Below are positions 17,078 through 25,790 of a stretch of 64,000 bases of DNA, one piece after another. This DNA comes from Candidatus Latescibacterota bacterium (GTDB lineage Bacteria; Latescibacterota; UBA2968; UBA8231). Under the pieces are notes generated by a model. The model was not told where the DNA came from. It ran no database searches and saw only the letters and a list, made by a program, of their open reading frames with translations. Every line of letters begins with the position of its first letter. Positions within the stretch are counted from its first letter, which is position 1. Where the stretch lies: the NCBI GenBank assembly GCA_022827835.1, contig JAJEIO010000049.1:62001-126000 (forward strand). The letters run 5' to 3'. Both the position numbers and the translations under genes were made by a program.

Positions 17078-17823
17078 TGCACCGGCTCCTTGACCCAGTC
17101 GTAGCCCTTTTCCTCTAGCGTCAGCGCCAATTCTTTGCCGCCCGACTGGACGATGCGCCCTTCGTAGAGCACGTGGACGAAATCCGGGACTATGTAGTTG
17201 AGCAGGCGCTGGTAGTGCGTGACGACGACGACGGCTTTGTCTGGGGCGTGGAGCTGATTGACGCCTTGGGCGACGATCCGCAGCGCGTCGATGTCGAGGC
17301 CGGAGTCAGTCTCGTCGAGGATCGACAGCTTGGGTTCTAACACGGCCATCTGCAAAATTTCGTGGCGCTTTTTCTCGCCGCCGGAAAAGCCCTCGTTGAC
17401 CGACCGCTTGAGGAAGCTCTCGTCCATTTCCACCAAGGCGAGTTTTTCGCGGATTAGGCCGAGGAAGTCGAAGGCGTCGAGTTCTTCTTCGCCGCGTTGC
17501 TTGCGGAGTTCGTTGTAGCTTTGGCGGAGGAAGTACGTGGAGTTGACGCCGGGGATTTCCACTGGGTACTGAAAGGCGAGGAACAGCCCGGCACACGCCC
17601 GCTCTTCTGGCGCGAGTTCGAGCAGGTCTTGGCCGCAGTACGTGGCCGACCCTTCGGTGATGTCGTAGCCTTCGCGTCCAGCTAAGACTTGAGCGAGGGT
17701 ACTTTTGCCCGAGCCGTTGGGGCCCATAATAGCGTGGATTTCGCCGGGTTGTACTTCTAGCGAGACACCGCGCAGGATGGGGGTGTCTTCAACGGCGACG
17801 TGGAGGTTTTCGATGTGGAGCAT
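17074..17823 (-). CDS. sufC: SufC, ABC-type ATPase of the SUF complex
   Basis: 249 residues. Walker A GPNGSGKST at 34-42, signature FSGGEKKR at 146-153 and Walker B with LDETDSGLD at 169-177, the SufC-specific form. It hydrolyses ATP to drive the SufBC2D scaffold. In most SUF operons sufC directly follows sufB; here about 5.5 kb separates it from sufB, filled by defence-type genes in the same direction. The ribosome site is weak, which fits an ancestral dependence on upstream translation. Confidence 0.96.
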   Translation of the reverse strand: MLHIENLHVAVEDTPILRGVSLEVQPGEIHAIMGPNGSGKSTLAQVLAGREGYDITEGSATYCGQDLLELAPEERACAGLFLAFQYPVEIPGVNSTYFLRQSYNELRKQRGEEELDAFDFLGLIREKLALVEMDESFLKRSVNEGFSGGEKKRHEILQMAVLEPKLSILDETDSGLDIDALRIVAQGVNQLHAPDKAVVVVTHYQRLLNYIVPDFVHVLYEGRIVQSGGKELALTLEEKGYDWVKEPVQ

Positions 17824-17862
17824 AGGACGCTTTCGGTTAGGGTTGTAATGCTATGGGTTTAT

Positions 17863-18345
17863 TTAGCCTTTCAATGCTTTTGTTAGTGGCGATCCACAGC
17901 GAACCAAGCGAATTGGTTCTAATTTTCCTCGAAAATTAACCTTGTTAGAAGGCTTGAGAAAGTTGTCGCGCTCAATGCGGCGGAGCTCACCACCATAGGC
18001 GGCGACAGGACGAAACCGAACCTCGACATCCGTTGGAATTAGTCCCTCTGCAATAGTAGCACCGGCGCGTAGCTGTGGCCGGAATTTGTCAACCCGGGCC
18101 GCACTTGCGGTTAGTTCTACTGGTACGACCCACGGCCCGTCATTTTCGTCGCTGCCGCCGACAAATAAATAATCACAACGAGGATTACCTACTCGTACTG
18201 GTGCGGCTTCGTGTTCCAAGCTGATTAGGACCGACGGTTCGGGTACGCCCTTCAGCAATAGCGAACAGCGACCGTCGCGGCATGTTGTTGAATGGCATTG
18301 CACGTTTGTTTTTTTTCGCACCTTTTCCACTATGTTAGCTGGCAT
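17863..18345 (-). CDS. Small partner protein of the adjacent AAA-ATPase; possible degenerate nuclease-like fold
   Basis: 160 residues, no family that can be named with certainty. The N-terminus carries CHSTTCRDGRCSL, a possible Cys-rich patch. The centre reads PRCDYLFVGG, then WVVPVELTAS and FRPQLRAGA; an Asp (58), an E-x-T (77-79) and a conserved-looking Gln-Leu (91-92) are spaced like the core of PD-(D/E)xK nucleases, but Thr replaces the Lys. The C-terminus FRGKLEPIRLVRCGSPLTKAL is basic. Its start codon shares a base with the stop of the upstream ATPase gene, so the two are almost certainly made together. A role as effector of an ATPase-linked defence module is inference. Confidence 0.7.
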   Translation of the reverse strand: MPANIVEKVRKKTNVQCHSTTCRDGRCSLLLKGVPEPSVLISLEHEAAPVRVGNPRCDYLFVGGSDENDGPWVVPVELTASAARVDKFRPQLRAGATIAEGLIPTDVEVRFRPVAAYGGELRRIERDNFLKPSNKVNFRGKLEPIRLVRCGSPLTKALKG

Positions 18346-19895
18346 TAATGACCCTCAATCCGGCTGGAAATTTCCGCCCATCGATTATAGAGCGATTCAG
18401 TTACCAACCCGAAGCCGGCAGGGAAGGTCGCCGACTCGGTATCGAGCGAAATTTCCCGAACTACTGAACCAGACTGCTCTGCGCTCGGCTCGAAAAACCA
18501 CGCGCCGACTTGTTCGGGGCCGAGCGCAATATCGGCGTCGTCAATTCCCTCGCGTTGCTCAGTAGGAAGGTCCGATAACCGGACCAAATTCGCTAATTCT
18601 TCCAACACCCACTCGCTATGGGTAGTAACGATGATGCGGATACCGGACTGCACGGCTGCTGCGAGTTGACGGGTAAATTCCACTTGCATGGCCGGATGCA
18701 GGTGAGACTCGGGCTCTTCAATAATGAGCAGGTCGCCCGGCTGAACGACATGACGTAGGTACAACACTACAGGTACTAACTCCGACACCATGGATGATGC
18801 ATTCATCAAGGGCAAATCTCGCTCCCAGCCATTCGGTCGAAAGACAAACGAAGGGTAGTTGATTGGCAACTGTTCGATACGGACGGCTCCCCGTAGTAGA
18901 GTCTGTTCCAATTTATGGGCCAGATTATCGTAATTTTCGTCCTGTGCCCGTCGCGATGAGTCGGCTAACGCAACGAGCTGATCTATAAAGTCGCCGAGAA
19001 CTCCAGAAAGTACCGGCATTGAAGAATCGCGTCGTGGTCTGGTACGCGATCCACCTGCTATCAAGCCTCGCACTGCCACTTGGTGCGCGTGCATGACACC
19101 CGCGCGGTCGGCGGGAAGGTAATGCGCGGGACGGGCCAATGGGCCGACGGTATCAGTAATAATGTCGCTAGCGAGAGCCCCAAGTAATGCAATTGCGATC
19201 TCTCTTTTTTCTTTAGATCCCAACCGAGAATCATCGATCAAATGCCAAGGGAAATATCTGATTAAGGTATTGTTCCAATCCATGCGCGAGGACAGAGTAT
19301 TAGGAAGCGAAGCATCTGCTTTAGCTCCTCGATTGGTCACTGTAACGTTGTACTCGAAAGGATCATTGCGTCCAGTTTCCTTTGAGGTATTGCCACGCAA
19401 GGAAAAACTGGCTCCACTCTCACCTAGATAGCGAACCAAACTTTTGCTCTTATCTACCCCGAAACATCTTACGATTTCACCATCCAAATCTTTGCTCAAA
19501 TGTACGAAACCGCTGAGAGTGGCACGTACCAGTGTCGCCATAAATTTCGGCAATTCAGATGGAGGAGTTTCTATATACTCATTCTCTTTTTTTGCCCAGC
19601 AGTAAAGTCCCTCAATATCATCTTCCGACAGATTAAATCCCTGTGTCGGAATCATCCAAATTCCCCCGGTTATAAATAGCCCGTGGCGTATGCCCCTGTA
19701 CTCGTAACTTCCACTTCTGAAGTAATCATTGAAAAACCTGTGCAGCGCGTAAATCAGGGTCGCCATGTAGGATTTGCCAGTGTTGCTTGGCCCCACAAAC
19801 ACGGACATTGGACGCAACTTGATGCTCGCCTCGGCGATTGGGCCGAAGTTGGAGACCATTAGTTCAAGGGGCTTTGCGTTGGATGTCGTAGTCAT
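18345..19895 (-). CDS. AAA-family (RecF/OLD-like, ABC-class) ATPase, probable defence protein
   Basis: 516 residues. Walker A is GPSNTGKS at 35-42 after the FGPIAEASIKLRPMSVFVG strand typical of AAA_15/AAA_21 proteins. Walker B with catalytic Glu lies near residues 386-396 (LLIIEEPESHLHP), followed by the switch His in TTHSEW near 420. The middle part is helical and divergent, and no TOPRIM domain is visible, unlike OLD nucleases. Such stand-alone ATPases with a small partner are common in anti-phage islands. Base composition is more AT-rich than the suf genes. It is co-directional with sufB and sufC and overlaps its partner gene at 18345. Confidence 0.88.
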   Translation of the reverse strand: MTTTSNAKPLELMVSNFGPIAEASIKLRPMSVFVGPSNTGKSYMATLIYALHRFFNDYFRSGSYEYRGIRHGLFITGGIWMIPTQGFNLSEDDIEGLYCWAKKENEYIETPPSELPKFMATLVRATLSGFVHLSKDLDGEIVRCFGVDKSKSLVRYLGESGASFSLRGNTSKETGRNDPFEYNVTVTNRGAKADASLPNTLSSRMDWNNTLIRYFPWHLIDDSRLGSKEKREIAIALLGALASDIITDTVGPLARPAHYLPADRAGVMHAHQVAVRGLIAGGSRTRPRRDSSMPVLSGVLGDFIDQLVALADSSRRAQDENYDNLAHKLEQTLLRGAVRIEQLPINYPSFVFRPNGWERDLPLMNASSMVSELVPVVLYLRHVVQPGDLLIIEEPESHLHPAMQVEFTRQLAAAVQSGIRIIVTTHSEWVLEELANLVRLSDLPTEQREGIDDADIALGPEQVGAWFFEPSAEQSGSVVREISLDTESATFPAGFGLVTESLYNRWAEISSRIEGH

Positions 19896-19949
19896 ATTAA
19901 TAAGATACGTTAGATCGCGCCCTGAGACCTCTACTTCTAAATCTTGACA

Positions 19950-20966
19950 TTAATACGCGATACCATCTCGCACTCGGCGAAGCAGTTCATCGCCGTTGCG
20001 GGATGTTACGATCCAGCCGCCCACATGCGTCAGGTTTTCACCCGCCATATCTGCGAGCAGCGACTCCAAGTCCTTGGCCACATCCTCGCCGAAACGCAAC
20101 GCCGCTTGCTGACACAACAAAGCCCGTTGGCCTTCTTCACGCCCTTCTTTACGCCCTTCTTCACGGTGCATTCGCAAGCGCGGTGTGCCTTCAGGACCAG
20201 CCGTGCCCAAACGCGCCGTTAGCGCACGCGCCACCCGCAACAGTGCCGCTATCGTCTCCGACGACCACCCCAATCGCTCGTTGAGTGCCCGGTGTATTTC
20301 CGCCGCCGTCCAACCCGCCAACGCACGACTCGCTTCTGCTTCGCGATATTGCCTGCCTTCCAATACATAGATCGTCAGTCGAGGCTTGCCGGCCCGTCGG
20401 CTAGGCGTGTACGCCTCGGGGACTTCGACCCACACTTCGGGAAATCCCCACAACGCATACTGATGCAGCTTCCCACGCCGGATGTCGGTCGTGTGATCGA
20501 CTTCCAACACTACATCAGGCAAGGTGTGAAAGCCTAACTTCAACCCGTCTTTGTCGGGCAACCGTGCCGACTGGGGACGCAAGTAAAGGCACTGATCGGG
20601 GCGCATGCTAACCCGAGGGACGCCCTCTGCATTCGCGCCCCAGATACTGACCGTACCAAAGGGGACAAAGTGGCCCCCGCACTCGTCGGCAATTTGTTGA
20701 ACTAGTTGCATCAGATAGGGCGCGGGCAGTTCGTGGTCCCCGCTAACTCTGGGTTCGTCGGCCACGACGATGAGGGTTTCGGTGGGACCATACCAATACT
20801 CATAGCGGCCTTCGTACTCTTCTAGTTCGGACAGGGACATTTTGTAGGCGCAGCAGCCGGGAAACTCCAACCGCTCGCCGTTGGGCAACACGATGGTGGG
20901 AACCTCTTCCTCCGCTAGATCGACCGATTCGGTGGTGTGCTCTTGGTATGGGATGGTGCTGGACAT
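19950..20966 (-). CDS. Uma2-family (DUF820) endonuclease-like protein with charged C-terminal extension
   Basis: 338 residues. The PD-(D/E)xK-like core is MRPDQCLYL, then TLPDVVLEVDHTTDIRRGK, LHQYALWGFPEVWVE and IYVLEG; Asp151, Glu155 and Lys166 fit the Uma2 site. After the core comes a highly charged repeat (REEGRKEGREEGQR near 265-280) and an AALRFGEDVAKDLESLL helix, like tails on Rpn and Uma2 proteins. Uma2 proteins are abundant and functionally obscure, perhaps linked to mobile DNA or defence. A perfect AGGAGG site overlaps the end of the upstream DUF433 gene, 11 bases away, so the two form a unit. Confidence 0.85.
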   Translation of the reverse strand: MSSTIPYQEHTTESVDLAEEEVPTIVLPNGERLEFPGCCAYKMSLSELEEYEGRYEYWYGPTETLIVVADEPRVSGDHELPAPYLMQLVQQIADECGGHFVPFGTVSIWGANAEGVPRVSMRPDQCLYLRPQSARLPDKDGLKLGFHTLPDVVLEVDHTTDIRRGKLHQYALWGFPEVWVEVPEAYTPSRRAGKPRLTIYVLEGRQYREAEASRALAGWTAAEIHRALNERLGWSSETIAALLRVARALTARLGTAGPEGTPRLRMHREEGRKEGREEGQRALLCQQAALRFGEDVAKDLESLLADMAGENLTHVGGWIVTSRNGDELLRRVRDGIAY

Positions 20967-20977
20967 GGTTCAACCTC

Positions 20978-21499
20978 CTATTGCAACGAACTAGACGATT
21001 CGCCGTTTTGCCAGATCATCTTGTATCTACCGTCCATTGCGGCGTCGAGTTCCTCCCAAGTGATCTTGCCAGCTCTCAGGTCGTCCAATTGTGCCCAAGT
21101 GATCTTGTCTTCTCTTAGCGCGTCGAGTTGTGCCCAAGTGACACCGCCGCCCTTCAGAGTGTGCAGTTCCTCCCAGGCGATTTGTTCCTTCTTCAGGGCT
21201 TCAAATTCCTCTGGAGTAATCTCGCCGTCCATCAAAGCGTCCTGCATGGCCCAAGTAGTGTAGGACAACTTGGCACCGATAGCTTTGTACTGGCGACATG
21301 CCTCGATATCTTCCGAAGTGAGATTCGGCGAGTAGTCGCGGATGATGTCAGCTTCGGTGCTACCACGTTCGAGTTCATTGGTTATGAATTCGACGGAGAG
21401 CCGGGTGCCTTTCACTGTCGGTTTGCCGCCGAGTATCTGCGGGTCTTTGACGATCCGATTCTGCCAAAAAAGAACTTGGGTTTGTTTCTCAATCGTCAT
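20978..21499 (-). CDS. DUF433 protein with six tandem 13-residue repeats
   Basis: 173 residues from ATG 21499, which has AAGGGAG seven bases upstream; a longer frame to 21610 has no site. Residues 12-75 are a DUF433 domain (NRIVKDPQILGGKPTVKGTR, then FITNELERGS and IIRDYSPNLTSEDIEACRQY). Residues 81-158 are six consecutive 13-residue units, for example VTWAQLDALREDK, ITWAQLDDLRAGK and ITWEELDAAMDGR. DUF433 proteins are usually small antitoxin-like regulators; this extension is unusual. It lies between the 45-residue gene and Uma2, all with strong ribosome sites. Confidence 0.85.
   Translation of the reverse strand: MTIEKQTQVLFWQNRIVKDPQILGGKPTVKGTRLSVEFITNELERGSTEADIIRDYSPNLTSEDIEACRQYKAIGAKLSYTTWAMQDALMDGEITPEEFEALKKEQIAWEELHTLKGGGVTWAQLDALREDKITWAQLDDLRAGKITWEELDAAMDGRYKMIWQNGESSSSLQ
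21026..21259 (-). repeat. Tandem 39-bp coding repeat (six units) in the DUF433 gene
   Basis: Encodes residues 81-158 of the DUF433 protein as six uninterrupted units of 13 codons. The consensus is Ile/Val-Thr-Trp-x-Glu/Gln-Leu-Asp-x-Leu-x-x-Gly-Lys; Trp is kept in five of six units. Units three to six counted from the N-terminus are the most alike, suggesting recent duplication at that end. Confidence 0.85.
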
Positions 21500-21524
21500 G
21501 GGACACTCCCTTCTCACTCGTAGC

Positions 21525-21662
21525 TTAGGATCGGTCAATAAATACACAAAGGTCTCGGGGCAGGGCCTGTGCGATCTCATGAAAAAAAGTTGAGCTAGTA
21601 AAATCTTCAATGAAAACTAGTACATCCGTAGAATGTAGGAACATTTTAGTTAGTTTTCTCAT
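21525..21662 (-). CDS. Small 45-residue protein of unknown function
   Basis: Begins MRKLTKMFLH and ends DLCVFIDRS. The ATG at 21662 is preceded by AAAGGAGG at seven bases, one of the strongest ribosome sites in the window, the main reason to call it. The sequence is mildly hydrophobic (DVLVFIEDF, then STFFHEIAQAL) without a clear membrane helix, signal or known family. It ends 25 bases before the DUF433-repeat gene, in the same direction. It could be a toxin or antitoxin piece, a leader peptide, or a truncated gene. Confidence 0.55.
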   Translation of the reverse strand: MRKLTKMFLHSTDVLVFIEDFTSSTFFHEIAQALPRDLCVFIDRS

Positions 21663-21805
21663 AGCTGAACCTCCTTTCGTTTTAAAGAGATTGCCCAGGG
21701 TTCCCTGCACCGCAGATCCTGCCCTGAGACTTCTGATTCCTGATTCTCGACAGAAGTTATTCTATGGAGTCGATTATAGGTGCTTCCATTTCATAGAGGA
21801 ACCCT

Positions 21806-22621
21806 CTATACTATGGGGTCTAGGGCCAAGATACCTTCACAGTAATCTTTGCCGTGTTCACGGCACCAGCCCCATTGACTTTTGAGCTTATATGCTGTCG
21901 AGAAGTCAAACCGTGTATCATGCTGAAGATCAATAGGTTCCCACATATTGATCTTCGTTCCATATGAACATTCACACGGTTTGAGAACACGTTCGTCCTT
22001 AAATCTTTTGAAATATCTTTCAGAGACCAAAAGCTCTCCGGCCTTAGAAAGGCTGGCTAGCTTCGCAGACATGTTCACAGGTCGTCCTGCCCATACCTCA
22101 TTTTGCCGGTCCGATCTTTGGTCATGTCGCTTGAGACCAATCTTCCTGACAAGGACAGTCTGCTGGTCTATCCCAATATGTGAGCCAATCTCAATCTCCG
22201 TCTTCTCTTTAACCCTAGGTGCAATCTCTACTTGGGTAAAAGTCTTAAAAGTTACTGCCGCGGCGAGTGCTCGGTGGGACTGGGTCTCATTGAACAGGGC
22301 CAACACTCCATCACCTCTGACGTCGATGTATGGAGCCCCAAATTCGGCAAAGAGACGAACTGCGGTACCGGTATAAAGATGATAGACCCCCGCCGTTCCA
22401 TTATCGTGGTTTTCAGCACTTAACTGAGTCGAGTTAATCATATCCACAAAGACGCTGACGACATTTGGGATTCGCAGCCAATGTAGTGGGTTTTCAATAG
22501 GTATTTCCTTTGTTGATGGAATCTTGTTGACAACCTGGATGAATCTTCTCTTTTGATACAGACCAATTTGGTCATTTAAAATTTGGCTAAAACGGGTGGG
22601 GACCTGATTGGCACTCAGCAC
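21806..22621 (-). CDS. pycC: Pycsar system nucleotide cyclase (PycC)
   Basis: 271 residues. A class III nucleotide cyclase domain fills residues 53-200: the first metal Asp60 in VFVDMINST, then YTGTAVRLFAEFG, and the second metal Asp104 in YIDVRGDGVLALF, 44 residues on, as in the family. A GIDQQTVLVRKIG strand and the NEVWAGRPVNMSAKLAS helix follow. This YTGTAVRL plus YIDVRGDG pattern is that of PycC enzymes, which make cCMP or cUMP on phage infection; which base is used cannot be told. The start is GTG with TAGGAGG upstream, 13 bases after the PycTM gene. Clearly AT-richer than the suf genes. Confidence 0.9.
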   Translation of the reverse strand: MLSANQVPTRFSQILNDQIGLYQKRRFIQVVNKIPSTKEIPIENPLHWLRIPNVVSVFVDMINSTQLSAENHDNGTAGVYHLYTGTAVRLFAEFGAPYIDVRGDGVLALFNETQSHRALAAAVTFKTFTQVEIAPRVKEKTEIEIGSHIGIDQQTVLVRKIGLKRHDQRSDRQNEVWAGRPVNMSAKLASLSKAGELLVSERYFKRFKDERVLKPCECSYGTKINMWEPIDLQHDTRFDFSTAYKLKSQWGWCREHGKDYCEGILALDPIV

Positions 22622-22634
22622 TCCAATTTACCTC

Positions 22635-23165
22635 CTAAAAACAAGTGAATACGACAAATAGAACAGCCACAATTATTGGGATGACTACTCCGGAAACGGC
22701 AATCCACATGGCCCAACGGAAGAACTTATACTTCCTTAGCGCTATTCGAGAATTAGTGATTATCTGCTCGGCGTAATCCTCCAAGACAGCGGAATTATTT
22801 GGAACAGATGAGCCCTCCTGCTCCGCAATCGCCTCAAGCAGAGACAACCGGTCATGGTAGGCCAAATCACCGTAAAAGAGCAGATTAGCGTCCTCTCCTG
22901 GGCATCTATTTCCCTTTGGAGAATTCCATTTCGGGACGACATCTGGCAAAAAGGAAATCATTGCTATAACACAGGAGACCAGGAGTAGCGATATCGTAGT
23001 GAAAATCCATATGCCCTCCGGCGTATTCCAGTTGGGTCCTTTTCCAACCTTGGTGAGGGCCAATACAGCACCAGCATCGACAGCCAAGAGCGCAGCGTTT
23101 TTCGTCTCAGCGAAACGAAGCCATTCATTTACTAGCCCGAGAGTATAGCGCAGTCTATCTTCCAT
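22635..23165 (-). CDS. pycTM: Pycsar effector with membrane helices (PycTM)
   Basis: 176 residues from ATG 23165; a TTG seven codons upstream lacks a ribosome site. The N-terminal RYTLGLVNEWLRFAETKNAA with the following hydrophobic LLAVDAGAVLAL is the PycTM signature. Further membrane segments are IWIFTTISLLLVSCVIAMI and, near the C-terminus, WIAVSGVVIPIIVAVLFVV. Between them a soluble part (YHDRLSLLEAI, then YAEQIITNSRIALRKYKFF) would sense the cyclic pyrimidine nucleotide. On activation PycTM damages the inner membrane and stops infected cells. First gene of the inserted block, just after sufB. Confidence 0.88.
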   Translation of the reverse strand: MEDRLRYTLGLVNEWLRFAETKNAALLAVDAGAVLALTKVGKGPNWNTPEGIWIFTTISLLLVSCVIAMISFLPDVVPKWNSPKGNRCPGEDANLLFYGDLAYHDRLSLLEAIAEQEGSSVPNNSAVLEDYAEQIITNSRIALRKYKFFRWAMWIAVSGVVIPIIVAVLFVVFTCF

Positions 23166-23254
23166 ACTGGATATATCCCCAGTCAAGCTGCTTGAAGTCT
23201 AGGGCAAGTTGGGCGCTATTCTCACGCACGGCGCGGGTGCTCTTGGAGAAGCTA

Positions 23255-23338
23255 GCTGCTTTGTGTGACCGGAATGTTAATCTCAATCGTAATCTCACCG
23301 CCTCCGTCGTACAGGGCGCGGAGGATCTCCTTGCGTAC
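23255..23338 (-). other. Possible short coding remnant downstream of sufB
   Basis: Between the sufB stop and pycTM one frame is open for 28 codons between two stops and reads protein-like (KEILRALYDGGGEITIEI). It has no start codon of its own. It may be the relic of a gene lost at the island boundary, or chance. The rest of 23166-23343 shows nothing recognisable. Confidence 0.2.
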
Positions 23339-23343
23339 TTATT

Positions 23344-24807
<1,464 letters not shown>

Positions 24808-24841
24808 GTTGGCTCCTTGTGTATCTAGGCGAAGTCTCAAG

Positions 24842-24869
24842 AACTTAGGAATCTGTACAAAAAAGTCAA
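24842..24869 (-). promoter_or_regulatory. Putative sigma-70-type promoter of sufB and the downstream block
   Basis: On the minus strand TTGACT (24864-24869) is followed after 16 bases by TAAGTT (24842-24847), ending about 35 bases before the sufB ATG. It lies between the DUF58 stop and sufB. If active, it could read through the defence genes into sufC-T. Confidence 0.5.
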
Positions 24870-24889
24870 GTTTCAGGGCGGGACGGCGG

Positions 24890-25789
24890 CTAACCCATTT
24901 TTTTGCGCTGCGCCAAGTAGCGCGATAGGGCCACGTCAAAGGGGGTCGCCGTGTCGAGCAGGGCGTAGTCGATGCCGGCCTCGGCGCACCCAAGCCGATA
25001 GGTCTGGATCAGCTCGTCCATCAGCGCGCGGTATTCGTGTTGGATGTGCCAGGGCTGGGTGGTGAGGGTTTGGTCTGGGTCTTCGAGGTCGTAGAAGCGG
25101 GTCTGGTCGCGGAAGGCGAGGTCGCGCTCGCGGGGGTCGAGCAGGTGGAAGACGATCACTTCGTGCCGCAGGTGGCGGAAGTGGCGCAGTCCTTCGAGTA
25201 CTTGGTCGGGTGCGTCGAGCAGGTCGGAGAGCACGATGACGAGGCCGCGGCGGCGGATGCGCTCGGCGAGGTCGTGGAAGGCCGGGGCCATACTCGTCTC
25301 GTTGTGGGGCCTTGCTTGGTCGATGGTTTTGAGGAGCACTTGGAGGTGGCTTTGCACCGAGCGCGGCGGCACGTACGCCTCGGTTTGATGGTGGTAGAGC
25401 AACAGGCCGACCGCGTCGCGCTGCTTGAGCATGAGGTACGACAGTGCGGCCGCCAAAGAGACCGCGTAGCGAAACTTGCTCAGCGGCGCACCGGCCGCAA
25501 AGTCCATGGAGCCGGACACGTCGAGCAGCAGATAGGCTTTGAGATTGGTTTCTTCTTCGTACTGTTTGACGTACAGGCGGTCGGACTTGGCGTATGCCTT
25601 CCAATCGAGGTCGCGCAGGGGGTCGCCCGGCATATAGGGCCGGTGCTCGGAGAATTCGACCGAGAAGCCGTGGTACGGGCTGCGGTGCAGGCCGGTGATA
25701 AAGCCTTCGACCACGAGGCGCGCAATCAGGTCGAGGCGCGAGAGGCGCGAGATGGTTTCCGGGTGGAGGTAGGAGGCGGCTTCGCTCAC
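24890..25789 (-). CDS. DUF58 domain protein (VWA-like, MoxR partner)
   Basis: 299 residues. The family pattern YMPGDPLRDLDWKAYAKSDRL is near residue 52, followed by the metal-ion adhesion motif DVSGS at 90-94 and VIVLSDLLDAP further on. DUF58 proteins act with MoxR ATPases in envelope or protein-complex assembly. The gene starts one base after the stop of the MoxR gene, so they are co-translated. No signal or membrane helix. Confidence 0.93.
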   Translation of the reverse strand: MSEAASYLHPETISRLSRLDLIARLVVEGFITGLHRSPYHGFSVEFSEHRPYMPGDPLRDLDWKAYAKSDRLYVKQYEEETNLKAYLLLDVSGSMDFAAGAPLSKFRYAVSLAAALSYLMLKQRDAVGLLLYHHQTEAYVPPRSVQSHLQVLLKTIDQARPHNETSMAPAFHDLAERIRRRGLVIVLSDLLDAPDQVLEGLRHFRHLRHEVIVFHLLDPRERDLAFRDQTRFYDLEDPDQTLTTQPWHIQHEYRALMDELIQTYRLGCAEAGIDYALLDTATPFDVALSRYLAQRKKMG

Positions 25790-25790
25790 G

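Noticed and set aside
20978..21259. Tandem repeat considered as a CRISPR array
   Set aside because: The units are contiguous 39-base coding repeats without unique spacers and keep an open frame.
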